Shown piece after piece: positions 22,266 through 34,485 of a stretch of DNA of 64,000 nucleotides. The position numbers were made by a program, and so were the translations under genes. Below the pieces are notes generated by a model. That model did not search any database, was not told the origin of the DNA, and worked only from the letters and a program-made list of their open reading frames with translations. Within the stretch, counting starts at the first letter, position 1. Every line of letters starts with the position of its first letter. The stretch covers positions 28,102,618-28,166,617 of the forward strand of contig CM055828.1 of NCBI GenBank assembly GCA_029582265.1. The letters are read 5' to 3'. This DNA comes from Zoroaster sp. YZ-2022. Lineage: Eukaryota; Echinodermata; Asteroidea; Forcipulatida; Zoroasteridae.

Positions 22266-23330
22266 CTCCTATTAACACATGGTACACAAGGAAATCTTCA
22301 TGTAATTTGTGAGCTGAGATGTCAATTAACTTTGATTTTTCGGCAACAGGAAAATGTCACTTATCACATCCGTCAACCGTCTATAAAAATAAACCCATGC
22401 GTTAAATTGATGTATGGGGGAAAAACTGGAAACAACTTTTTGAAGCAAGCGAAGTGTCTGTCCCTCTATGAAAACAAGTATTTGGCTTCAAGCAATAACA
22501 ACAAAAACTTGTAAAATGCGTAAGGAATGTCTCGTTTTTGTACTCTGCTTTGAGGGGAAAGGGGTTGAGGGTGTCGTTAAGAAACAAGGTTTCTGTTTTG
22601 TAATTACTAGATAGGCCAGACACCAGATTAGATCAACGTGCCAACTCCAATCTTGTTTCCAATTTGGTTTACTTGAACAGGTGGGCTAATGGGGACACTC
22701 ACGTGCTTTGCCACAATTGTTATTCATCTTTACTTATTGATTACTGAAATTACTGAAATTGCCTCGCCTTTCGAACAAAAACGAGTTGTTCCAATGCCGG
22801 CAACGTGACAAACAGGACAGGCAAGTTTATGAGTGAAAGTATAAATGTTTACCGCTTGAGAGGTTTATAACTCGGGCTAACTGTGTACTGGGCTGCTAAG
22901 AATATTGTGCATCACTTGTAACCTGTCTGTATCTGTACGTAGATGATCCATACTTTATACAAAATCAAGAGATATGTACAGAACCAACCAGTGAAAGTTA
23001 CAGAACCAACCAGTGAAAGTTTCAGCTCATTTCATTGGGTCATTAATTAATTAAGGAGAAAATAGTGAAAATGCATTCTAAATTGATTGCATGTGGAATA
23101 TGGTTCACGGCCGTTATAAATTCCAAATGTTTAAATAAATAATTACTCAGGATGCTTGGTACTATTTTAGGCCTGTATCAACTATGCACCAATTAAGTTT
23201 TTATATTACAGTTCAGCAATTTTGTAATCGGGTAGTTACTATCCCTAAAGGCCCATAGATAGACCTATAGCAGAAAAGCAAGCTGGTAGCGAAAATGTTC
23301 TTGTTGAATTTTGCTGATGGTCCGACTTCA

Positions 23331-23871
23331 TAATAATAATAATAATAATGTATAGATTTATATAGCGCACGTATCCACCAACTAAGTGGCGCTCAAGGCG
23401 CATTATATTATTATCCCTGCTCATAAGGCTCATAAGGCTCATAAATCATTCCTGAAACCATCTCAGCTCCCTGGGGAGTATACAGCTCAATTGCTGCCAT
23501 TTCTAGCGCATATAGAGCAAACCATCTCTGCCTTCACAGGTACCCATTTAACCCCTGGGTGGAGAGAAGCAATTATGGTTAAGTGTCTTGCTCAAGGACA
23601 CAGGTGTCACGGCCGGGGCTCGAACCCACACTCTGCTGCTGGCAACACCAGAACTTGAGTTCAGTGCGCTAGACCGCACGACAATCCACTTTACGTGCAT
23701 TATACAACACACGGGACCTACGGCTTTACGTCCCATCCGAAGGACGAAGCAATTATGGTTAAGTACCTTGCTCAAGGACACAAGTGTCACGACCGGGGCT
23801 CGAACCCACACCCTGCTGCTGGCAACACCAGAACTTGAGTTCGGTGCGCTAGACCGCTCGGCCACGACACT
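23331..23871 (-). mobile_element. tRNA-Leu-derived SINE, head duplicated
   Basis: On the minus strand a tRNA-like head (23870-23784) has A box TGGCCGAGCGG, anticodon region ACTCAAGTTCT, a long variable arm and B box GGGTTCGAGCC, with pairing acceptor-type ends (GTGTC and GACAC). A second head (about 23690-23604) follows after roughly 90 bp of body, then the main body with CCTTGAGCAAG and CCCAGGGG, and a tail TGCGCTATATAAATC that ends in (ATT)n at 23350-23331. The anticodon stem-loop matches tRNA-Leu(CAA). The doubled head suggests a dimer or one copy inserted in another. Confidence 0.8.
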
Positions 23872-24112
23872 TCATGGTTATTCGTAACTAAAAATTGTCA
23901 TAATTAATTTGAAAAATATGTTCCAAACCTCGTTGTTACTCGTTTACAATGTTAAGGTATCATCTTCTGGAACTGCGTTTGTTGTGGGAAAACAAAACAC
24001 TGCGACAATAAAATAATCTAACAAGTTCGGTACTTTACAGTGAGACGGAGGCGGCAATATTTATTTAATTTAGGGCGGTATTCGGCAATTATTAGGAAGA
24101 AAATAATCTTAC

Positions 24113-25031
24113 CTTCAACGAGAAGTTCTGCCTGGCTGAAGGCCGTCCCAGCGGGGTTTCTCGCCTCGCATTTATAGACACCATCATCATCAGGTCCTGT
24201 CTCCTGTATAATCAATGAGCAAAGATCCACTCCTTCGAACTCTATCCTATAATGGCAGTCGTCCTTGATCTCTTTTCCTTCCTTGTACCAACACACCTGC
24301 GGTTCAGGGAAGCCAGACACACGACATTCAAACTTGGCTGCGCTTCCCTCGAAGACGTCGCAGTCCTTGATGTGCTCGATAATCGCAGGGGGTTGGTAGG
24401 TGCGCTTGCGTGCCCTGTGGCCCCGAAACACGGCCTGGATGGCGGTTGCCGCATCAGTCACCTCTTTAGCGGGGTTATCCATGTCGATATCCATGTCTTC
24501 TGAGTCAGAGGTATGACTGTTGAAATCAGCAAGTCCCAGATCTGATGCTCGATCGAACTCAGCAAAGTCCGAGGTGCGGTCTGAACTCGTTAGATCGCTG
24601 CCGTAGTTTGAGAAAGGAGCCTCGGCGTCTACAGTTAGACCATTCACTGTCGTGTTGGTATCCGGAATAAACCCATCTGTGTTATCTCCCTGATGGCATA
24701 TATCCGTATCAATAACTCTGCGGGGAGGCAAAACCTCTGTTTGGTACCGGTAACTTTCCGGTGACTGTGCCTGTGTTACAGTGCCCGCCGCTTTGCTCAA
24801 TGACTCAACCCGGTCGTTCAAACCGATATCTGAATCCTCACCGGGAGTACGGTCGATTTCTTTGGCCTGTGACCCTCTAAGGGCGTCTTCCTCCCGCTTT
24901 GCCTTCAATAGATCAGCCAGAGATGTGGTGTCGCTGCCGACCAGTGGATCCTGACCGGTGGTTTTCTTCAGATTGCTAAAGAGTCGCAGTGCTGTCATGC
25001 GTCCTATGGCTCTGACTGCAGTGGCTGTTTT
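24113..25031 (-). CDS. Exon 7: second half of calmodulin helix, linker, IQ motif, telokin-like Ig1
   Basis: The 919-bp exon runs from acceptor CCTCTCAG to donor GTAAGAT, phase 0 in and phase 1 out. It opens with KTATAVRAIGRMTALRLF, matching vertebrate MLCK KTGNAVRAIGRLSSMAMI; the Met at 24998 lies close to where vertebrate telokin starts. About 160 residues of polar, acidic linker follow, with clusters such as SDLTSSDRTSDFAEFDRASD. Then comes an IQ motif, AIQAVFRGHRARKR. The Ig domain has the canonical B-strand Cys (KFECRVSG), Trp (VCWYKEG) and F-strand Cys (DDDGVYKCEARN), and resembles the MLCK C-terminal Ig. Vertebrate telokin has no IQ motif, so a second calmodulin-type site is a notable addition. 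Confidence 0.95.
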
Positions 25032-27969
25032 CTGAGAGGATATAACAAAAATAAAAAGAAAGAAAGAAAGAAAGGTGAATTGTCATTAGCGTGATAAATG
25101 GAGACCGAGTACATAACTATTAACAGCCTTTTTGAGAAGACTTACATGAACGACTTGGAATCCGTCTTCAATAATGCAGTCATTATTTAGTGCTTATCAT
25201 CTCTAGCTGCCCAGAGGAAAAACTAATTTGTAGGATTATTATAATAGACCAAGGAGGTCAGGCGACCCCCCCCTTCCCAATAATAAGAATCCTTACATCG
25301 ATAATTGCCTGCTGCGTTCCGATTACACTACACCATGGCTACGCCATGTTCCCGTTCACACATCCTTGGCCAACTGTTAATGCAATGTGGCTATAACATT
25401 ACTGTGAACAGGACTGCAGGTATATGTAAATATTCCCCTCCGAGCGTTACTGCAACTGTACAATTAACAAGTGTGTATAAAGGCTATGTCGTTTCTAAAG
25501 AGTTACTCGGCCCAGCGATTTGCTGATAAAACAAGTTGCGTCATATCGCCTTACCCTCCAGAAAACCTTCCAGTGGCCCCGAACAAAAGCACCGGGGATT
25601 GTTGAAGCTCATTGAGAAGTCTATGAATGCCAGAGCACACCTTGAGTTGTGTTACCACACACTTCACGACGCCAAGCAAAATATGCAGATGTATGATAGA
25701 AGCCATAATTTGTTTTGGTATACAATCGCTCCTGATGGTATACTAGGCCTCATTATTAACGTGAGAATCCGACTAAAAATAACTAAATAAAAATATAGGC
25801 CTAATAATATCATTATTTCTTATGATTACTCGCCAAAATTTACAATGTTGATATTTAGAACGTACAGTACATCTGACGGGGAAGCCATATTGCTTTATTA
25901 ACGGGTTTACTCGAATCGTACTTGGGTATTTATCGAAACGAGGCATTTTATACAAAATAGTCTGCTGCCTTTCAAAAAATTCAAATTGTGATCATGTGTG
26001 CCATATATGCCTATACAGAATCTAGATCCCCGACTACCTTTGTACCCCTTTTACCTTGCATTTTGTTTATGTTTAATGCGGAGTAAGTTGGATCATATAG
26101 AAAGGTTGGTTGGATCGGTTGGATAGACTACATTGTCTGCACAATTTCCTGTAGGTAGCCCTTTGAAAGCTCATTAAAAACAATGCAAAGAGCGTGAATA
26201 CATTAAAACAAAACAGTTATTGTTCTAAGTTCACGCGTATTTTAATGTCTTTAAAATTAGTTCAACTATTTGAAAAACTCATTCTGACGATTTCATAACG
26301 TGAGGTTTTTTGTTTGCCAAATAACTGTCTTGCGGTGTCAGCTATAATAACTGTAGACCTAAGTTTGTGTTTGAATTGTGATGATGTGTTTCTTATTTTA
26401 GTGCACTAGCCCCCGGACTACCAAACCGAGCAGTTGTCCTTCTGTTAATCCACTAGCCTGAGGCAGCGGGTTAGTAGTGGCAATTTCGACCCCTGGATTT
26501 GTTACACTTCCATTCCTGTCAGGGATTGTGACTGTGTACAAAGTCCTATCAATTGACATTGAACCAACATTTGTTACTTATTAAGGACTGTTTTTATTCT
26601 GAGTAGGTTTCCGTCAAACACTTGAAATTTCGCCACTGAATTTTGGATTCCCAAAAATATGTTAGGCTTCACAAACTAAATCCACACTGGGGGTTGGTGG
26701 GACAGGTACCAGTAATTAAGCTATTCACTAATGGCATGCCGCTTACCAGAGCACAGAACAAGTATTAAAGGCGAAAATGAACGGAAACATTCTCACTTTA
26801 AGATGTTGTAGTAACAATAGCACGGTCTGTGGTCCGTGCTTTAACCACATGTGCTGTAAGACATTTTTGACCCACACGAACGGGGGAGAAAATCACCTTT
26901 CCAATGGGCAATAAAGTTTACAACATGGGGTGCCCCCACCCCCTCAGCTAGAAAGCACACATCTGTTTCGATATAACGCTGAAAACTTTCGAAGTGCAAC
27001 CATCGACTCATGCCAAAAATGTAAGTTCTTCAAAGATGGCCGCCACATTCTTCAGTTACCACAGGTCGAATCGCTTACAATTCGTTTTTTGTGAGAAGCC
27101 GATTGATTTGATGGAGGGCACAGGTTAACACGTAGAGAGCCCGACCCCTTTTAAATTAGCTGTTTATTGTTGAAAGAAAGAAACTGAACCGTTGACTAAA
27201 GAAAGCAAGACAACTAATCTTTTTTCTGAGCCAAGAATAAAACCCCTTCACTGTGTGATTTCGCTGTTTTGTCAATGAATAAAAAATAACAATGTAGACA
27301 AAAAACAAATGTCAGACGAAAACAACCTTACCTAAATTCCAATTTTGATAACATCAGTTGATGCTGTACAACATCAACCACAGTCACTTCATCTAATAGA
27401 AAACCGTCTAGATGAAATCTGTCAGGGTCGTCGCCTACCTGACCGCGCATATGGACCAATCGTGAAACGTATATTCCTCCAAATTTTTTTCAGCGGAAGT
27501 ATTTGGTATGGAAACCAGTTCGTTATCTCGACGTGTCAGCATGTGTGGGCTAGCATTTAAATATATTTCTCGTTCTAGATTGTGATCTAACCATTAGTGA
27601 AGTATAATTTATTGGATGCTTATCATTTCCAGATAGCCAGACTGTAAATCATCGACAAGTTGTCAAAGTAAATGGAAAGGCAACTACGTACTGTTAAACA
27701 TTTCTACCAAGTGAAGAAAATGTTTATTTGGGTAAACGGCACAAAAATGCATGGAATATGAGGAAAAAGACAACACTATGTGCTTCAGCAATCCTCAATT
27801 ATTATGCAATGTTTATAGAGAGCGAAAATTATTTATAATTATTCAGTGATTGTAATAGATCATGACTGTATGCGGTGAAAGCTTTAGCGAAGACGGCCAG
27901 GGCGGATTGAACCACAGACCCTTTCTGGAGAGGGTTTCGTGATTTCAGAGGATCCTCCCTCTTTCTTTT

Positions 27970-27985
27970 TGACCTTTGACCTTTG
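27970..27985. promoter_or_regulatory. Perfect DR1 nuclear-receptor-type motif
   Basis: TGACCTTTGACCTTTG, or AGGTCA-A-AGGTCA on the minus strand, is an exact DR1 element of the kind bound by HNF4, COUP-TF or RXR dimers. It lies in the intron about 3 kb downstream of the candidate internal first exon. A single motif in 64 kb may be chance; no supporting cluster of sites was established. Confidence 0.3.
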
Positions 27986-29541
27986 CATGCAATGATCAAC
28001 ATGCAGGAAACAATTTTCACAAAGCTAGAATAATTTAAAGTAGAAAATGTTGGTGACCATTTGTTTTCTTTGTCAGTACTGTCGTCTGCACGGACCAGCC
28101 AAATATTCCAGCTATACTCTGTGGTTTAAAAAGTACTTGGTCATTGATTCTTCTAATTGCATTACAGCTCAATGAAATTGGCCTCTGTAATTGTCTTGAT
28201 ATAATATAATTTGCTCTTTCTGTTTATCTCTGCATTTAAAATGGTCATTTATTTGGGCCCCATTAAATTTGCCTTAAATCAGGCTCTCGGTATTTAGTCT
28301 AGATAAATTGTTCCAAGGAGAGGCGGGCAGATCGGAGAGGCAATTAAGTCAGTTAGCCAGCTTCACCATTTGAGTTGGCGTGGGTGGAGTCAGATTAGGG
28401 AGAAGATTATAGCTTTCAGACGCATTCAGTAGTAGACAAACTCCAGCTTTGCGCCCCAATAGGGTCTGATTTGTACACATTGGGAGAGACTGCAAAAGAC
28501 AGATATAATGTCATAATGGGAAACAGACAGTGTCATGATAATCATGGATCAGTAGACCATCCATTGTGAACAGTCGAGGTGAGGAAAGACCATCTGAGAG
28601 ATGAAGAGTGTCAGACGGCAAGCCTGGTGCGATCATTATGATTAGATGAAGACATTATTATTAGCAGGATGGCTGGGGGCGCAACCACAAGGGAACCAAA
28701 TCAAATGGGAGAATTTTGAGCATGGTTCAGCCAGAGTCAGTGGGTCCTCGTTGCTTTGAAACAAACAGGGATTGGTATGTGTTTTCAATTTGAATGGATA
28801 TTCATCTAACAGTGTGGATACATATAGTATCTTATAGGATCGAATACATGACAACATACAAATTGTTATTCAGATACAGATGAAAATACTCGTTGACTTC
28901 CCCGGATTGAATGCAATGATTGAACTAAGTATTTGTTTGTTTGACTCCATGTCTTGCACAGTATCATTACCAAACCCAGATATTCCAAAAGACGACAAAC
29001 TCAGGAACGTCCACGAGAAAAGGTCCATTTGGTAAATTCTATTTGCTTGGCCTCCGACAAATATTTGCGGGCAACTGATTCAATAGGATTTGTGAAAATC
29101 CCCGGTCCATTGGAATATGTTATTTTCAAAATTATTATGCGGGAGCAATTTGTCAAACGTGCCGCTTGTAAGCGCATTAATTTAAAAGTACATTTTATCC
29201 TTTTCATATAGTCATACAAAAGGGGGAAAATATGTAACTCGTGACTGATAGAAACCGACGAAGCGAAATGATCTGTACAGCGGCATGTAACTGCTGTAAT
29301 GCTAGACCTATAGGGTATCCAGAGACGTGGTCTTGCATACAAACCCTGGATCTACCAAGAGATCGTGAACCCTGTGCTACCATGGGGACAGGAGGGCCTT
29401 TATAGTAGGGGTTAGAGTGGCCACCAAGAAGTACAGCAAGGGCCCAATTATTTCATAAAGCTGCTTATCAGAAAATATTACTTTATAGCAAATTGATCTG
29501 CTATACAAAATGTTGTTAAGAACCAGCCTGAAGCAATATAT

Positions 29542-29810
29542 ACTGAGCATCAAAAAAAAAATCAAATCTTTGGAAGGACACTCATTACAATCCTCCACGG
29601 AAAAATGAAAAATATTTGAACACAGGTAAACTTCAGTAATCTTTACTAAGCACATGCCAATAAACAATATTTTTCATTTTTCCGTGGAGGATTTTAACCC
29701 TAACTCCCTAAGCATTGTTACTGAACAATAAAAATCCTTCAAAATCCTCCAACTGCCTTTGTTGTGAGTGTCCTTCCAAACTATTTGATAAGTTTCTTTT
29801 GATGCTCAGT
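29542..29810. mobile_element. Inverted-repeat element
   Basis: It is bounded by ACTGAGCATCAAAA at the left and TTTTGATGCTCAGT at the right, with the inner match TTTGGAAGGACACTCA against TGAGTGTCCTTCCAAA. A second internal pair, TCCTCCACGGAAAAATGAAA and its complement, encloses the centre. It is about 269 bp with no open frame. It can fold over nearly its whole length. Confidence 0.75.
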
Positions 29811-30733
29811 TTTTTTTTTATTAAATGATAATTTGGCTGGTAACCTATTCCTATTCTAATTTGTATGCTCATCAGCTATTTGCTATACTGCCCCAAGGGG
29901 CGAAGGGGCCATATGCAGTTTATGCACATTATCAAGGTCCAACTTTGAAAACTCCCTATATACGCTCTCCTCGGTATGATGTGATTTCTTTTGCCAGTCA
30001 GTGTATAGATCACTTCCACTCAAACTAGCCACAGTAACATTACAAAACATCTCCAAATGGAGTTTACGAGCAACTCCTCACAAAGAAGCTCTTTGATTTA
30101 GTTCAGCGATTTGGGGACAAATAACTTTCAGCTTAATTAAATTTTTTGAGTGAACTCTCTGATGCTGAGCAACCCCAGACTACTGTGCGGAACATTATGC
30201 AAAATCTCTTTCAGCATAAAACACGCTAGACTGCAGGCCCTACTTCGCCCTTTCGGCAGCTTAAAACCTCTGGTGATAAAACAGCCCTAGGTAATCGATA
30301 TGCTTCTTTGTACCGAAGACAAAGTTGGTTTGACCATGGGAAAACATTTCACCTCACTTTATTGGCTTCGCGATTCATACCGTGAACCCCTCCGGTGGAG
30401 TTTGGCGACAATAAGGTCCCCACAATAACTGTTCTGTCCCTTTATACCTTTCTGCTTCATTTTGTCACTTTGAGCTTTCTTTATATCGAATTGTACTTTT
30501 ACAATTACATGTATACAAACATTTGATTACAACTAAATTACATTCCTTGCAACCTTTGTCAGTTGCTTAGAACCTGAAACCCAAGTCATCATTACCGTGT
30601 ACAGTTTCGTTGCCTGCTGCTCACAAAATCATTTGGCCCTATTTGTCAATCTGAAGTGTTGAGAAAAGAACCTCGTGGGTATTTGAAAACTCCCTATATG
30701 CAGTATAAATGTGATTGCGCCTAATCCTATATT

Positions 30734-30940
30734 CAGCGGCGTAGCCAGGAATTTTTTCAGTGAGGGGTGGGGAACAGGGGGCATTGCTTTTCAGTGGGGG
30801 GACCAGGGGTATGGGTTTTTTCCCTTTTCTTTTTTTGGGGCACTATCGGGATTTTTCGTGGGGGAACCTGGGGGGCACTGGAAATTTGTGGGGGGGCACG
30901 TGCCCCCAAGGCCCCCAGGCCCCCCGTGGCTACGCCGCTG
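30734..30940. mobile_element. CAGCGGCGTAGCCA inverted-repeat element
   Basis: It starts CAGCGGCGTAGCCAGGAATT and ends GTGGCTACGCCGCTG, giving 14-bp inverted ends. The interior is G-rich on the plus strand and includes GGCACGTGCCCCCAAGGCCC. It resembles the element at 5815-6012. Open frames through it are artefacts of the G runs. Confidence 0.7.
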
Positions 30941-31129
30941 ATTGTATGGTCTTAGACAATCAATATCCAAGACTTGTCCTATAGTCTAACCACAAGAGTT
31001 TCTGATTTCTCAACATACTTCGTCTACTGGCATAGGCTTCAAACAGAATTGATGTGTAAAAGGCTCAAAAGCGTTCCCTGATGGCAAAGTATTATATACT
31101 ACCACTAATAATAATTGAGCACTCATATT

Positions 31130-31345
31130 GCAGTGCAATTTTTGAACCAACCATTCAGGCCACTCCAAACCATTAGCTGTTGCCAGTGGCCTCCTATGGT
31201 TACCCTTCTGTGCACTGTCGCACCACTGAGATTGCAGGGTAAGGTGGTCTCCCATTGAAGGCCATACTAATATGTTTTTATACAAATGCATATGCCTTTC
31301 ACTTGATTCTTAGAAAGTATGGATGCATTTACAAACATTTTACCA
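31130..31345. repeat. Dispersed repeat module, copy 1
   Basis: It shares about 150 bp with 34312-34475 (CAGTGCAATTTTTGAA, TTGCCAGTGGCCTC, GGGTAAGGTGGTCTCCCATT). Its right end, CTTGATTCTTAGAAAGTATG followed by GATGCATTTACAAACATTTT, is nearly the monomer of the satellite at 50.5 kb. No terminal repeats or coding potential were found. Confidence 0.7.
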
Positions 31346-32019
31346 TAAGTAATATATAATACGTTTTATAACAGCCTGTCCAAGCTCAGCCTCACCGTTT
31401 GGAACCACAGGGACGTTTCCAAATGAAAAAGCACTGTAACTGAACATTTCTTAGGTCTCTTCTGACTTTGTGCTAAAATCTACTTACATTCGCAAGGAAA
31501 AGCCCAAAACTTCGAAATATTAACTCACTATGCAATGCCTATTTACATCCATATCAATCTCTCTAAAATTAATTATGGTAGCAAACGTTATATAACCGAT
31601 GAAACGTAATGAGAAAGCTACTGAGCTAATTAACGTAGGGAATGTATAACTTTGCTAGTTACCAGATCATCAAATTGAGGAATTACTTGGTCTAAAGTTG
31701 GTAAAATTATCAAGCATCCTTAGAAATTGTTCTGTTTGAAGTTGTTTCATCCTTTAAAAAAAAAGCAGGAAAGGTTTCAAAAAATTGCTGGACGGCAACC
31801 TAATTTTTCAAAACACAAAATCCTTAAAATAAATCATGTTAGTTTTTCATAATTTTCTAAAAATCGTGAAATTATTTATGATAAAACTTTCACAAGTTAG
31901 TTTCTCTGTGGTTTTATAAAATACTTCTTGCAAAATAGAGGATTAATATTAGTATTCGTTTCCACAAATCGATGTTGTACCTTCCCTTAAAAAATGTGGA
32001 ACGTAGAAATATCACTTAC

Positions 32020-32076
32020 CGGTACCCTGGAAAACACATTTTTGCTCTTCTGGGCGTTTGGAGGCTTGGAATCCAT
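32020..32076 (-). CDS. Candidate alternative first exon, telokin-like short isoform
   Basis: This lies inside the intron that splits the calmodulin helix. An ATG with A at -3 and G at +4 opens 19 codons (MDSKPPNAQKSKNVFSRVP) ending at a consensus donor GTAAGTGAT in phase 0, the exact phase of the next exon (25031). An in-frame TGA sits five codons upstream, so this cannot be an internal coding exon in this frame; it fits a first coding exon. The resulting protein would lack the kinase and keep the second half of the calmodulin helix, the IQ motif and the Ig domains. Vertebrate MYLK produces telokin from a promoter in the matching intron. No TATA box or CArG box was recognised within about 200 bases upstream. 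Function is inferred. Confidence 0.6.
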
Positions 32077-32798
32077 AATGTAGAGTGTGATTCAGCGTAC
32101 AGAATCCCACGAATCACACGGTAGCCTAACGAACTGCTACCTGTACCCGGACTCAATAAACCAGAAGTCACTCTAAAACAACCCTTGGGTTTTGATCCCG
32201 AGGTTTTAATGGTTTCCCGTTGAACAAGTCGGTCAATTGTTAGTCTCGACCGGGAACCAATGATCCCACTGGTTGTACTGGTTTATTGTTGTACCTTTTC
32301 GACTTTCGTCCCAATCACTTGCGTGCGACAGTTTTTCGCGGTTTTGATAATGACGTCATGTGTTTCGCAGACCAATGACAACCGTCTCTCTCAGAAGGAT
32401 GCAAGACCGTCCCTAAAAGATTGTCTACAACAGTACCGGTCTGTTGTCACCTCCTCGTCTTCTTGAATACCTTCTCGGAAGACATCCAAGTGAGGCCAGT
32501 TGAAAGACAGAACAATCCACACACAATTATCAACAGAGAGAGTGCCTTTGTCCATGACCAAAAACCGTTGGCAAACAAGAGAACAAAACACCGAGAAAAC
32601 TCCACAACGGAGTGCTCAGCGCTTTTGGGAACGGGTCTAGTTCAAATAGAGTGCAAAACCTTGCCTTATTTTGTAGTCTAAACCCCGTGAGTATAGGTGC
32701 AACGACCTAATAAGTGTAATGTCACATAAAACTTTATTTTGCGTTTCATTAATGAATGAAGTTGACCAAGATCATAGAGCCAATGAAATTTACTGAAT

Positions 32799-32850
32799 TG
32801 CTGCTGCTGCTGCTGCTCGCTGCTGATGCTGATGCTGGTGATGATGCTGG

Positions 32851-32885
<35 letters not shown>

Positions 32886-32932
32886 CTGGTGATGCTGGTG
32901 ATGGTGATGATGATGATGATGATGATGATGAT
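32799..32932. repeat. GCT/GAT/GGT trinucleotide microsatellite
   Basis: A compound trinucleotide run (CTG, then GATGCTG, then GAT) lies directly at the 3' tail of the minus-strand SINE at 32933-33280. The His-, Asp- or Met-rich open frames seen here are products of the repeat. Confidence 0.9.
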
Positions 32933-33280
32933 GTGGACTTATATAGCGCACGTATCCACCAAACTGGTTCTCAAGGCGCATTATATTATTACCCCTGCTC
33001 ATCAGGCTCATAAATCATTCCTGAAACCATCTCAGCTCCCTGGGGAGTATACAGCTCAATTGCTGCCATTACAACCCATATAGGGCTAATCAAACACAAC
33101 AACCAACTCTGCCCTCACAGGTACCCATTTACCCCTGGGTGGAGAGAAGCAATTATGGTAAAGTGTCTTGCTCAAGGACACATGTACCCCGGTCGCGGTT
33201 GGGACTAGAACACACATTCTGACGACTCAGCCATCAGAATACAAATCCGATGCACTAAACCGCTCGACCATTGCACTCCA
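32933..33280 (-). mobile_element. tRNA-derived SINE with expanded tail
   Basis: On the minus strand a degenerate tRNA-like head (about 33280-33185) leads into the same body as at 23.3 kb (CCTTGAGCAAG, CTCTCCACCCAGGGG, GAATGATTTATGAGCC) and the tail TGCGCTATATAAGTCCACAT. The usual (ATT)n tail is replaced by CAT-type repeats. The head differs from the tRNA-Leu copies in the anticodon and variable region. Confidence 0.75.
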
Positions 33281-34311
33281 TGTAATTAGCAAATATGCTT
33301 GTGCTTTGGGGAGGATCCTGAATGGCTGAATGTTGCCTGATTGGCGTCGCCGTGACTTTTGTCCAAATGTGAATAGTGATTGCGAAGGCTATCAATGCTA
33401 AACCTGATTGTAATTGTATGATGCGAGGACTCCTATAGGCCCCCTAGTCCTGTACCCCGGGATGCAGTCAAAAGTTCCCACTTCAAATCCTTCTTGAGGG
33501 ACACCCCGAGTTGACTGACCGCGGTAAATACCTTTGCAGATTTACCGACCTTTTCATACATGTTCTAAAGATGGAAACATTTCCGACCAAAACATGTTGT
33601 GAATGGAAGGACTCGTCTGTGAATACCCACAGCAAAATCAGTTGGAATAAACGTGAAATCGAGTAATTGGCTTGTGTTGTATGCAGAGCTAGCCTCCGTT
33701 GTGTAATGCGTGAAATGATTAGTGTAATGACTGATGTATATGGTAGGGCCCAAGGCATTGTATACTTTCGGAAATTACCCCAAATTACAATCATCAAATT
33801 GTGAAAATGAATTTGATTGGTTCATTGAAAGTTGGTTGCTATACAAAGTATCCATTGACGAAGGCGGATCATTATCCAGGTACACATTACCACATTGGGC
33901 CAACCATGTTCCCCTATAAACACAATGCATCCATGTTCATCGTTCAGTGCACCCACCTTTTCAGCCATCCCTTCAGCAGACCAGAATTAGGCCTAGCCCA
34001 AAGCGAATGGACTCCCCCTCACGCACTTCAGCGGGCTAAATTAGGTCCTACGTGCCAATTTCTAACAAATATCCACGTCCACATCTCATAGCTGAACAAA
34101 TTTAAACAGAAACCCGTAAAGCCACAAAGTGTACGTATAATGCATGCAAATCTGGCTGGTAACCAACAGAACCTGCATGCTTAGCAAAACACTTTGCTAA
34201 GCACCTTCTTCGGCTAAGCCGCTCAATGAAGTTGGCCCCCCTGCTGTGATTTTGTCCGAAAAACCTTCCTCTCACCACCAACACTGTATATTCTTTAATC
34301 CTCCTACAATC

Positions 34312-34485
34312 AGTGCAATTTTTGAAACAACCCATTCAGGCCACTTCAAGCCATTACTGTTGCCAGTGGCCTCATATGGTTACCCTTCTGTGCACTGTCA
34401 CACCACTGAAATTGCAGGGTAAGGTGGTCTCCCATTGATACATTGTAGGCCATACTAATATGTTCAAACATTTACAGTGGCCTTG
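34312..34485. repeat. Dispersed repeat module, copy 2
   Basis: Second copy of the module at 31130-31290, same orientation, with small differences including an insertion TACATTGTA near 34439. It lacks the satellite-like right end. Confidence 0.7.

Larger units (their letters stand above)
18679..24112 (-). other. Intron between exons 7 and 8
   Basis: A 5.4 kb intron. It contains a 40-bp perfect palindrome (18810), short tandem repeats near 19250-19410, the possible first exon at 20395-20455, a partial family B element (21.6 kb) and two kinds of tRNA-derived SINE (22.1 and 23.3-23.9 kb). Nothing else was recognised. Confidence 0.85.

Noticed and set aside
23784..23870. Functional tRNA-Leu gene
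   Set aside because: It is continuous with a SINE body and tail, a second diverged head lies next to it, and the terminal stem has mismatches.
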